From contig JAJYSW010000036.1 in the NCBI GenBank assembly GCA_021793335.1, forward strand, positions 1 to 18,513: a stretch of DNA of 18,513 nt. The letters are read 5' to 3'. Below the pieces are notes generated by a model. The model searched no databases, was not told where the DNA came from, and worked only from the letters and a program-made list of their open reading frames with translations. A program made the translations under genes and the position numbers. This document shows positions 1 through 6,015 of the stretch, piece by piece. The DNA is from Actinomycetes bacterium. Its GTDB lineage: Bacteria > Actinomycetota > Actinomycetes > Mycobacteriales > Micromonosporaceae. How positions within the stretch are numbered: position 1 is the stretch's first letter; each line of letters begins with the position of its first letter.

Positions 1-473
1 GGAGGCGATGCTCGAAGGCTTTCGGGCAGAAGGCTCTCGGAGGGTAATAGGAACGCCGTGGTGTTCCGTCGCCCGGCGATCGGCTCCTCGCCGCGCCGCG
101 AAGAAGGGCGCGGCCGGGTGCGGACGCGGCGGCGTTCGGGGGCGCCCGGCGGGCCGCAGTCCACGCCGCTCGCCCTTGCGGATCGAGCCGGACGACGCCT
201 CGCCGAGATTCCGAAGGCGACGCCGGTGTTCGGGGGCTGCCGCTCGTGGGCTCTGGTTCCGGTCTCGTCGCGGGCGCTCGGATGCCTTTTGGGCCGGAGG
301 TGGCCTTCCGGCGCCGCTTTGCGCCCGCGCCCGCCGCCGACTGGTGTGGTGGGTGTGAATATTGTGAAACAGGGGTGGGGGAGGGGCTCGGCTAAGGCGA
401 GTTTCCTTACGGTGCAAGGGGATTCAAATAGGTGTGTGCACGATCGCAGGTGCCCGGTAGTTAGTATGTTTCG

Positions 474-519
474 TGTCGCCCCGGTAGGTTTCCCCCGTAG
501 CCGCCGGGGCGGCGCGACA
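474..519. repeat. Imperfect hairpin upstream of the methyltransferase gene
   Basis: TGTCGC (474-479) pairs with GCGACA (514-519), and CCCGG (480-484) with CCGGG (504-508), leaving a 5-nt bulge on the right arm and a loop of about 19 nt. No T-tract follows, so it is not a classical intrinsic terminator. It could be a G/C-rich terminator of an upstream transcript or a leader structure. Confidence 0.35.
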
Positions 520-590
520 TCGTGAACGGCCGAGCCGGCGCCGCCGGTGAGGCGTCGGCCAATGCCCGCGGCCGAGCCCGTAGCCGCCGG
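494..590 (+). repeat. 14-bp direct repeat pair
   Basis: CCCGTAGCCGCCGG occurs at 494-507 and again at 577-590. A looser repeat, beginning GGCCGAGCC and ending near GCCGCCGGTG, occurs near 529-555 and 570-596. These may be duplicated regulatory half-sites or simply GC-rich slippage products. Confidence 0.35.
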
Positions 591-599
591 TGGGCGCTG

Positions 600-608
600 T
601 GCTCCAAT
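600..608 (+). promoter_or_regulatory. Putative extended -10 for a leaderless methyltransferase mRNA
   Basis: TG at 600-601 followed by C and TCCAAT (603-608) resembles an extended -10 element. It lies 7 nt before GTG 616, the same geometry as other leaderless-looking genes in this window. No Shine-Dalgarno sequence is visible before either candidate start. Confidence 0.35.
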
Positions 609-615
609 GATCGGC

Positions 616-1260
616 GTGACTGATGAGGACACCGATCCGGGAGGCGGCGAAGTCGGCGTGGGTCCGTGGCAGGGCCCGTGGCCAGAAGACCCCCGCCTCG
701 ACCCCGAGCTGCTCGAGCTGGGTGACCGGCGCAACGTCGTCGACGCCTACCGGTACTGGCGGCGCGAGGCGATCGTAGCCGACCTCGACGAACATCGCCA
801 TGACTTCCACGTCGCCATCGAGAACTGGCGGCACGACTTCAACATCGGCACCGTCGTCCGCAACGCCAACGCCTTCGCCGCCAAGGCCGTCCACATCATC
901 GGCAAGCGCCGCTGGAATCGCCGCGGCGCGATGGTCACCGATCGCTACCAGCACGTCGAGCATCATTCGACCGTGGAGGCGTTCGTCGAGTGGGCCGCCG
1001 CCGAGGGTCTTGCAGTGGTCGGCATCGACAACCTCCCCGGCTCGGTCGCCATCGAGACGGCCTCGCTGCCGCGTCGGGCGGTCCTGGTGTTCGGTCAGGA
1101 GGGGCCAGGGCTGTCCGAGCCGATCCGGCAGGCGTGCTCGATGGTCTGCTCGATCACGCAGTTCGGGTCCACGCGCTCGATCAACGCGGGTGTGGCCAGC
1201 GGCATCGCCATGCACGCCTGGATTCGCGAGCACGTGTTCGAACAGCGCACACCGGACTGA
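616..1260 (+). CDS. TrmH/SpoU-family RNA 2'-O-methyltransferase
   Basis: The product is a SPOUT-fold methyltransferase of the TrmH family, which uses S-adenosylmethionine to methylate a ribose 2'-OH of tRNA or rRNA in the cytoplasm. All three family motifs are present, numbered from GTG 616. Motif 1 is at about 70-87 (NWRHDFNIGTVVRNANAF), with the conserved Asn and the probable catalytic Arg82. Motif 2 is at about 157-168 (VLVFGQEGPGLS). Motif 3 is at about 182-197 (QFGSTRSINAGVASGI), part of the trefoil-knot cofactor site. The 214 residues cover essentially the bare catalytic domain, without the N-terminal substrate-binding extension of larger SpoU enzymes. The start is uncertain: ATG 607 is in frame, but a -10-like hexamer 7 nt before GTG 616 favours a leaderless start there. 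The substrate nucleotide cannot be told from sequence. It is a single gene with 330 bp of non-coding DNA after it. Confidence 0.93.
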   Translation: MTDEDTDPGGGEVGVGPWQGPWPEDPRLDPELLELGDRRNVVDAYRYWRREAIVADLDEHRHDFHVAIENWRHDFNIGTVVRNANAFAAKAVHIIGKRRWNRRGAMVTDRYQHVEHHSTVEAFVEWAAAEGLAVVGIDNLPGSVAIETASLPRRAVLVFGQEGPGLSEPIRQACSMVCSITQFGSTRSINAGVASGIAMHAWIREHVFEQRTPD

Positions 1261-1593
1261 TGATCGGGCGTCGCCGGGCCCTCGCCTCATGAGGAGAGTG
1301 TCGGATACCTGACGCTTCCTTGGAGTCGGGCCCCATGTGCGCCTACATTGAGCCAATGGAGTGTGACTTGAGGTAGTCTCGCCGGTGGAATAAGCGAATA
1401 TGTTGCTCCGCAGGTGGACGCGGAGTGCTGCGGAGGCGGAGCGAAGGGGCTACGCTGATGCGCGAGGCCGCCTCGGCCGGTTCGCACCGAAGCGAGCGGT
1501 GGAAGCAAAAAGCCAAGACATATTCGTACGATAAACTGGACGAGCCTGCGCGGGACGAACGTTTGGCCAGGCCCCTTGATCGGAGGGTTGAGA
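1261..1593 (+). other. Intergenic region and leader of the small-peptide/PH operon
   Basis: No gene of recognisable quality is seen. The sequence is more AT-rich and irregular than its flanks. It contains a perfect 10-bp palindrome CCTCATGAGG (1285-1294), a possible weak promoter with TTGAGC (1348-1353) and TAGTCT (1374-1379) at a long 20-nt spacing, an inverted repeat at 1406-1435, the palindrome TCGTACGA (1524-1531), and immediately after it a -10-like TAAACT (1532-1537). The last would give a leader of about 50 nt before the RBS at 1582-1587. I could not match any known riboswitch class by eye. Confidence 0.5.
1406..1435. repeat. 8-bp inverted repeat with 14-nt loop
   Basis: CTCCGCAG (1406-1413) and CTGCGGAG (1428-1435) are perfect reverse complements. 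The repeat could be an operator or a leader stem for the downstream operon, and no T-tract follows. Confidence 0.35.
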
Positions 1594-1752
1594 ATGTTGA
1601 AGAAGATTCTAACCTGGGGCGGACTAGCGTTCCTGGTGTTCTTTATCGCCTACAGGCCCGACGAGGCCGGCGGCGTGGTCAGCTCGATCGCCAGTGCGAT
1701 CGGCGATGTGGGCAGCGGCTTCGCGTCATTCCTCACCGGTCTGGTGACATGA
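1594..1752 (+). CDS. Small membrane peptide (52 aa) upstream of the PH-domain gene
   Basis: This short gene starts at ATG 1594, with a good ribosome-binding site GGAGGG at 1582-1587 six nt upstream, and ends at TGA 1750-1752. The 52-residue product has a basic N-terminus (MLKK), one hydrophobic segment at about residues 5-20 and an amphipathic Gly/Ala/Ser-rich C-terminal helix (about 27-50). It is probably membrane-anchored with a short tail. Only 13 nt separate it from the PH-domain gene, so the two are probably co-transcribed and perhaps translationally coupled. From memory, small single-helix proteins of this form commonly precede bPH_2-domain genes in actinomycetes, which supports a real gene, but no function is known to me. 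A role as a partner of the downstream membrane protein is inference. Confidence 0.8.
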   Translation: MLKKILTWGGLAFLVFFIAYRPDEAGGVVSSIASAIGDVGSGFASFLTGLVT

Positions 1753-1765
1753 GGATGAACCTGCG

Positions 1766-2605
1766 ATGACCGATACCGGTGCAGGCGGCTCGGGGGACAA
1801 CAAGGACACCGAGCCGCTCGAACCGCCCATCCAACGCCTCCCGGCGGACAGTCCCGACCCCGGTGCGGACGAGCCTGCGCGCCAGTTCGCCACGGCCGCC
1901 GTCGGTGGCGGCGACGCGGCTCCGGCCGCCGCCGCGAGCGATATCGACGGCGTCAGATTCGACGACAGCTCCACGAGCGGGCTCCTCGACGGCGTGAGGG
2001 CCCCGTCCTCGCCCGACGTCCCCTCACCGATCTCGGCCCGGTACCTCTTCCCCACCGAGAAGTACCGCGGCGAATGGCGACGCCACTGGGTGCACCTCAT
2101 GCCCTGGTACATCGTGGGCACCCTCTCGACGTTCATCATGGGCTTCGTCTCCGGCCTGCTCATGAAATGGGAGTCGGAGTCCCGCGACCTGGGCCTGACG
2201 ATCACGATCATCGCCTGGCTGCTGATGCTCGGCCTGGTGGGCTGGAAGATCATCGACTGGTACATGGACCGGTTCATCCTCACCAATAAGCGGATCATGC
2301 TCATCCAAGGGGTCATCACCCGTTCGGTCGCCATGATGCCGCTCGGTCGCGTCACCGACATGAAGTACGCCCAGACTCCGATGGGCCGGATGCTCAACTA
2401 CGGCGAGTTCATCATCGAGTCCGCCGGCCAGGACCAGGCGCTGCGGAACGTCCCGCACCTGCCCAATCCCAACGAGCTCTACCTCCAGATGTGCGAGGAG
2501 ATGTACGAGCCCGAGGCCGTCGACGAGCGTGAGGCCGAAGAGGAAGAGGAGCTCATTCCCGAGAACGCCTACGACAAGGACAGTCGCCTCGGCGGCGACG
2601 CCTGA
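1766..2605 (+). CDS. PH-like (bPH_2/DUF304-type) domain membrane protein
   Basis: The 279-residue product has a disordered acidic, Ala/Pro-rich N-terminus (about 1-90). Two transmembrane helices follow (about 113-133 and 143-163), then a bacterial PH-like domain (about 166-245), recognisable from DRFILTNKRIMLIQGVITR, then PLGRVTDMKY and later FIIESAGQ. The C-terminus is strongly acidic, with an EAEEEEE run. This is the layout of the membrane-flanked bPH_2 family, whose biochemical role is mostly unknown; the soluble domain should face the cytoplasm. The start is ATG 1766, with GAGGA at 1751-1755 overlapping the stop of the small upstream gene, so coupling to that peptide is likely. No enzyme motif is visible. 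Confidence 0.85.
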   Translation: MTDTGAGGSGDNKDTEPLEPPIQRLPADSPDPGADEPARQFATAAVGGGDAAPAAAASDIDGVRFDDSSTSGLLDGVRAPSSPDVPSPISARYLFPTEKYRGEWRRHWVHLMPWYIVGTLSTFIMGFVSGLLMKWESESRDLGLTITIIAWLLMLGLVGWKIIDWYMDRFILTNKRIMLIQGVITRSVAMMPLGRVTDMKYAQTPMGRMLNYGEFIIESAGQDQALRNVPHLPNPNELYLQMCEEMYEPEAVDEREAEEEEELIPENAYDKDSRLGGDA

Positions 2606-2640
2606 GCGGCCGCGTCGAAAGCGGAGAGCAGGTTACTGCG

Positions 2641-2646
2641 TATACT
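2641..2646 (+). promoter_or_regulatory. Possible housekeeping -10 upstream of the sigma gene
   Basis: TATACT at 2641-2646 closely matches a primary-sigma -10 box, but no good -35 lies 16-18 nt upstream. It could be a second, constitutive promoter of the sigma operon, giving a leader of about 105 nt. Confidence 0.3.
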
Positions 2647-2707
2647 CTGGCGAACGACCCTCGGCTGCGCTGAGCGCCCACAGTTCGGCGGAATCCCGCA
2701 CCGCGAA

Positions 2708-2734
2708 GCAACCTTTCGCCGGGGGTGAGTCGTC
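2708..2734 (+). promoter_or_regulatory. ECF/SigE-type promoter of the sigma factor operon
   Basis: GCAACC (2708-2713) is separated by 17 nt from CGTC (2731-2734). An AAC-containing -35 and a CGTC -10 are typical of ECF sigma promoters, including Streptomyces SigE-type sites. Transcription would begin near 2741, just before the RBS AGGGAG (2749-2754) and the GTG start at 2759. The same architecture, with identical spacing, precedes the L,D-transpeptidase gene. Positive autoregulation is inferred. Confidence 0.6.
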
Positions 2735-2758
2735 TGTAGTTCGCCCCCAGGGAGTCGC

Positions 2759-3304
2759 GTGAGCGAGACCAAATCGTCCAAGGACGAGGAGTTCCGCGAA
2801 TACGTGGCAGCGCGCTCGGCCTCGCTGCACCGTGCGGCCTACCTCCTGACGGGCAACTGGGCGACAGCGGAGGACCTGGTGCAGACGACCTTGACGAAGA
2901 CCTACTTGGCGTGGGACAGAATCCGCACCACCGACTCGGTGGACGCTTACGCCAGACGCATCCTCTACAACACCAACGCCTCCTGGTGGCGCAAACGCTC
3001 CAATCACGAGAAGCCCGCCGAGCTGTTCGACGACCGCCCCGACGCCTCCGGCGACTTCGCCGAGCGGGGCGCCATGCGCGATGCCATGTGGCGGCACATC
3101 ACCGGACTGCCGAAACGGCAGCGCGCGGTCCTCGTCCTGCGTTACTACGAGCACCGCACCGACGCCCAGATCGCCGAGATCCTCGGGATTTCGACCGGCA
3201 CCGTCAAGAGCCAGGCATCGCGGGCACTCGCCGGTCTTCGCCGGCGTCTCGGCACCCCCGCCGCCGCCCTCGGTCTGCGCCGTCCTCCCGGGGAGGCGAC
3301 GTGA
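2759..3304 (+). CDS. SigE-family RNA polymerase sigma-70 factor
   Basis: This 181-residue protein has the two-domain ECF-type architecture. Region sigma-2 spans about 15-80 (RAAYLLTGNWATAEDLVQ, then VDAYARRILYN and WWRKR). Region sigma-4 spans about 105-165 (LPKRQRAVLVLRYYE, then DAQIAEILGISTGTVKSQ), which contains the helix-turn-helix that reads the -35. It matches the actinobacterial SigE-family group in length and motifs. It would direct RNA polymerase to a small regulon, probably related to envelope or stress responses. Start GTG 2759 has AGGGAG four nt upstream. The stop overlaps the next gene's GTG in a GTGA junction, so the two are translationally coupled, as expected for a sigma factor and its membrane regulator. 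The promoter upstream suggests autoregulation. Confidence 0.93.
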   Translation: MSETKSSKDEEFREYVAARSASLHRAAYLLTGNWATAEDLVQTTLTKTYLAWDRIRTTDSVDAYARRILYNTNASWWRKRSNHEKPAELFDDRPDASGDFAERGAMRDAMWRHITGLPKRQRAVLVLRYYEHRTDAQIAEILGISTGTVKSQASRALAGLRRRLGTPAAALGLRRPPGEAT

Positions 3305-4452
3305 GCGACGATATCGAGGCGCTCCTGCGCGCCGAACTGGCCGGGCGCGCCGAGTCCGCGCAGCCGCCTTCCGGCGAGGGGCTGGCCGAGGTCGCCATGG
3401 CCCGAGCCGGGCGCATCCGGCGCCGACGCCTCGGCGTGGCCGTCGGCGGCCTGGGCCTGGTCCTCTTCGGCACCGCCGCAGCGGTGTGGACGCCGTGGAC
3501 CATCGGTCTCACCGACGCGCCGCTCGCGGCCACCACTTTCGAAGAGGCGCAGAGCGAGCTCGACATCGAGTTCCTCATCGAAAGCGAGGATTCCTACGGT
3601 GTGGTGAACGCCGATGACGAGTACATTCGGTTGGCCGCCACCGAGGAACCATTCGCTGTCCAGCGGCTCCAGGGCGCCTACGTGGTGAGCTCGTCCATGC
3701 AAGTCGAGGTGACGGCCTTGGACGGCACGACATCACTCGAATACGAGATTCCCTCAGAGTATTTCTTCACCACGGTCCGCAGCGACGCCGAGGCGTTCGC
3801 GGTCGATTATTTCTACGAGGACACCGGACGCCAGCACTACGACCTGTTCTCCGCCGATGCAGGCACGGCCGAGGACCCGGTGTCCCTGGACCTGTCCAGC
3901 CGGATCACCCTCCAGGATTGGAACGACAGCCTCCTGGTCTTCTCCGGCGACCTCATCAGCGTGAGCGGCGGTGTCACCGGGACGCACCACTTCAACGACC
4001 AGTACGACTGGGGCCTGGAGTCGGCCGCGGAAGTCGGGTACGAGTCCGTGGTCGTCGCCGATTTGGGCAACCCCGACTACGTCTGCGTCGCCGATCTCGA
4101 CCCGGGCGTCGCGCTCGCCGAGTCGGAGGAATGCGGCTACCTCGACGATCCTCTCACCGAGGAACTGATCTCCGAGGCCAGCGTGGACGAGGCCGCACCC
4201 GAGCTCGTGGAGGACTTCATCGCCGAGCACGGGGAAGAGGCCGTCGGCGATGTGCCCGCGGACGGTGCATCCGTCCCTGGCGACCTGACGGAATCGGAAT
4301 ACTATTTCATCGACCCCTTGGGCCGCTGGCAACTCGCGTTCAGTTCCGAAGACGACACCTGGGTGCTGCTCGACACCACCGGAGATTCGCCCGTCGTCTC
4401 CGAACTGGCGCCGCCGGCGGGAGCACTGCTGCCGGTGGTGAGCCACAAATAA
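3301..4452 (+). CDS. Single-pass membrane protein, putative anti-sigma factor/sensor
   Basis: The 383-residue product starts at GTG 3301, overlapping the sigma factor stop by 4 nt. It has a short cytoplasmic N-terminus (about 1-43) ending in a basic cluster RIRRRR, one transmembrane helix (about 44-64), and an extracytoplasmic domain of about 310 residues rich in Asp, Glu, Tyr and beta-prone sequence. That domain has only two cysteines (about residues 262 and 278), which could form a disulphide. The coupling to a SigE-family gene and the topology fit a membrane anti-sigma factor or sensor. However, the short N-terminus shows no HxxxCxxC zinc anti-sigma motif, so any sigma-binding segment is of another kind. 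The large outer domain matches no family I can name. The function is inferred from context only. Confidence 0.75.
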   Translation: MSDDIEALLRAELAGRAESAQPPSGEGLAEVAMARAGRIRRRRLGVAVGGLGLVLFGTAAAVWTPWTIGLTDAPLAATTFEEAQSELDIEFLIESEDSYGVVNADDEYIRLAATEEPFAVQRLQGAYVVSSSMQVEVTALDGTTSLEYEIPSEYFFTTVRSDAEAFAVDYFYEDTGRQHYDLFSADAGTAEDPVSLDLSSRITLQDWNDSLLVFSGDLISVSGGVTGTHHFNDQYDWGLESAAEVGYESVVVADLGNPDYVCVADLDPGVALAESEECGYLDDPLTEELISEASVDEAAPELVEDFIAEHGEEAVGDVPADGASVPGDLTESEYYFIDPLGRWQLAFSSEDDTWVLLDTTGDSPVVSELAPPAGALLPVVSHK

Positions 4453-4493
4453 CACCGGTGTGCGAAACCGGCATCGCGGTGCGCGAGTCTTGA

Positions 4494-4499
4494 CATACT
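4494..4499 (+). promoter_or_regulatory. -10-like hexamer for a leaderless marC-type mRNA
   Basis: CATACT at 4494-4499 lies exactly 6 nt before GTG 4506. No Shine-Dalgarno sequence precedes the start, so transcription probably begins at or next to the start codon. Confidence 0.45.
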
Positions 4500-4505
4500 C
4501 GCCGC

Positions 4506-5120
4506 GTGGGTGAACTCGAATACGTGCTGACGGTCGGGGTGACGCTGTTCGTCATCATGGACCCGCCCGGGATCGTGCCGATCTACCTCGCGCTGACCGG
4601 CGCAATGGACCAGCGTGAACGCAACCGCGCCGCCTTGCAGGCGACGCTGCTGTCACTCGGCGTCATCACGCTGTTCGCGCTGCTCGGGCAGCAGATCATC
4701 AACTATCTCGACATCGATCTGGCCGCGCTCCAAGGCGCCGGCGGCCTGCTGCTGCTCCTGGTCAGCCTCCAACTCCTCACCGGACAGGCCGACGACCCCT
4801 CGAACCAGGCCACCGCGAACATCGCGCTGGTGCCGCTGGGGACGCCGCTGCTCGCCGGGCCCGGAGCGATCGTCGCCGTCATCCTGTACGTCCAGCAGGC
4901 GCCCAGCCGCATCGACTACCTCTGGGTGGCGATCGCGATCGTCTTCATCCACATCTTCATCTACCTGGTGATGCGCTACTCGGGAGTCTTGGTGAAGATT
5001 CTTCGGCGAGGCGGTATCGAGGTCCTCACCCGCATCGCGGGCGTGCTGCTGGCCGCGATCGCAGTGCAGCTCGTCGCCGATGCGGTCATGGGCTTCATCG
5101 AAGTCTTCCAGCACGGGTAA
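4506..5120 (+). CDS. MarC-family integral membrane protein
   Basis: The 204-residue product is almost entirely hydrophobic, with about six transmembrane helices, and matches the MarC family (UPF0056). Diagnostic segments are DPPGIVPIYL at about 19-28, PLGTPLLAGPGAI at about 110-122, and the terminal RIAGVLLAAIAVQ at about 176-188. The two Pro/Gly-rich re-entrant-looking motifs sit in pseudo-repeated halves. MarC was once linked to multiple antibiotic resistance in enterics, a link later withdrawn; the transport substrate, if any, is unknown. The length is normal for the family. The start is GTG 4506, probably leaderless. The CACCGGTG palindrome at 4453-4460 just after the previous gene is the only structure in the preceding gap. 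Confidence 0.9.
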   Translation: MGELEYVLTVGVTLFVIMDPPGIVPIYLALTGAMDQRERNRAALQATLLSLGVITLFALLGQQIINYLDIDLAALQGAGGLLLLLVSLQLLTGQADDPSNQATANIALVPLGTPLLAGPGAIVAVILYVQQAPSRIDYLWVAIAIVFIHIFIYLVMRYSGVLVKILRRGGIEVLTRIAGVLLAAIAVQLVADAVMGFIEVFQHG

Positions 5121-5155
5121 ACCGCGGAATCAAGGACGATTCACTGTACGGTTCA

Positions 5156-5704
5156 ATGAACCCCATGACCACGTTTCTGGATCTACCCGTACATGCCCTG
5201 GCGGTCCATGCCCCCGTCGTCCTGGTGCCGCTGCTCGCGCTCCTCGCACTCGTCTACCTCTTCGTGCCGCCGCTGCGGCGAACGGTCGGCTGGGCCGTCG
5301 CCATCCTGACGCTCATCGCCCCCGCCGCCGTCTACGGCGCGATCTGGAGCGGTGATCAGCTCGCCGACTTCGCAGGCCTGAGCGGCCGGGACGATGTCGT
5401 CGCCCACCGCGGCTATGGATACCGCCTGCTGTGGATACTCATCGGGCTCGTCCCGGTGTGGTGGCTGTTCGCCGGGCTCGACCGGGGACGCCGCAGCGCC
5501 GCGGCCCGAGGCGGCGACGCCCCTGCCGGCGAGGGCGACGGCGGTTCCGCCGCATCGGAGGACCCGGCGGCCAAAGGCCGCAGGGTCGTCATGGTGGTGT
5601 TCGGCCTCATCGCCCTCGTGCTGCTGGCGCTGGCCGCCTGGATGGTCTTCGAAGCCTGGCATTCGGGTGCGGACATGCGCTGGGCCGATTACCTGAATTC
5701 CTGA
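5156..5704 (+). CDS. DUF2231-like four-helix membrane protein
   Basis: This 182-residue protein has four predicted transmembrane helices (about 17-37, 43-64, 88-108 and 143-165). A hydrophilic Gly/Ala/Asp-rich loop (about 111-141) lies between helices 3 and 4. His residues sit in characteristic places: LPVHALAVHAPVV near the start, VVAHRGYGYR before helix 3, and EAWHSGADMRW at the end. This pattern resembles DUF2231 membrane proteins. The repeated membrane-edge histidines suggest metal or haem contact, which is inference. Two starts are possible, ATG 5156 and ATG 5165; TTCAAT at 5152-5157, seven nt before the second, would favour a leaderless start there. It lies 35 nt after the MarC gene, on the same strand. 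Confidence 0.75.
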   Translation: MNPMTTFLDLPVHALAVHAPVVLVPLLALLALVYLFVPPLRRTVGWAVAILTLIAPAAVYGAIWSGDQLADFAGLSGRDDVVAHRGYGYRLLWILIGLVPVWWLFAGLDRGRRSAAARGGDAPAGEGDGGSAASEDPAAKGRRVVMVVFGLIALVLLALAAWMVFEAWHSGADMRWADYLNS

Positions 5705-5705
5705 T

Positions 5706-5741
5706 CCGCACCGCCGGGGCGTGCGGCGGCGAAGGTTCGCC
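5706..5741. terminator. Two short hairpins between convergent genes
   Basis: CCGCAC (5706-5711) pairs with GTGCGG (5721-5726). GGCGAA (5728-5733) pairs with TTCGCC (5736-5741) across a 2-nt loop. They fill the 38-bp gap between the stop codons of two convergent genes, so they probably end transcription from one or both sides. There is no T-tract. Confidence 0.5.
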
Positions 5742-5742
5742 G

Positions 5743-6006
5743 TCAATGACGGACGATGCCGATGACGACCACGGTGAACATCAAGAACACCGCCAGCAGC
5801 GCGGACCAGTGGGTCACCAGTCTCGCCCGCTGCTCGGCGGCGTCGATCGCGCCGTGGTCCTGTCTCGGCATCCGCCTCGGCTCACTGGTGAGGGCGACTG
5901 ATTCGACCCGCCATCCCGGAGGCGGCGGGAGGTTCGTCGGCGGACCGTCGTAGTCCGACCCACGGCCGCTCTCGCGAACCGTGGGCCCGTCCGGTGCGCT
6001 GCTCAT
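5743..6006 (-). CDS. Small C-terminally anchored membrane protein
   Basis: The 87-residue product begins at ATG 6006, nine nt after the helicase stop, so it is almost certainly co-transcribed with that gene. Residues 1-60 are hydrophilic and carry a Pro-rich turn (LPPPPGWRVESV) and the segment RRMPRQDHGAIDAAEQRAR. One transmembrane helix spans about 65-85, followed by RH. From memory, short actinobacterial proteins with a Pro-rich stretch, a conserved QDH/DAAE-type segment and one C-terminal helix occur widely, so this is likely a real conserved gene, but I know no function for it. No strong Shine-Dalgarno sequence is visible beyond AAGG inside the end of the helicase gene, which suggests coupled translation. 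Confidence 0.75.
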   Translation of the reverse strand: MSSAPDGPTVRESGRGSDYDGPPTNLPPPPGWRVESVALTSEPRRMPRQDHGAIDAAEQRARLVTHWSALLAVFLMFTVVVIGIVRH

Positions 6007-6015
6007 GGAAGCAGC

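Larger units (their letters stand above)
1..615. other. Non-coding upstream region
   Basis: I find no convincing gene here. One plus-strand frame is open from base 1 to about 525, but its product is Arg/Gly/Pro-rich low-complexity sequence, its codons lack the G/C-third-position bias of the neighbours, and it has no recognisable motif. The right half (about 345-480) is less GC-rich, as expected of intergenic DNA. The stretch holds a hairpin at 474-519 and a 14-bp direct repeat at 494-507 and 577-590. An AT-richer TAGTAT at 462-467 could be a -10 box, but no convincing -35 precedes it. The end of a gene starting left of the window cannot be excluded. Confidence 0.5.

Noticed and set aside
1..525. 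Plus-strand open frame running from the window edge to a TGA at 523-525
   Set aside because: The product is low-complexity Arg/Gly/Pro sequence, codon use is unlike the neighbours and no motif is seen. In about 70% GC DNA such open frames are common by chance.
2911..3300. Upstream extension of the anti-sigma-like gene through the sigma factor
   Set aside because: The extension is an out-of-frame read of the sigma gene. GTG 3301 at the GTGA junction is the natural coupled start.
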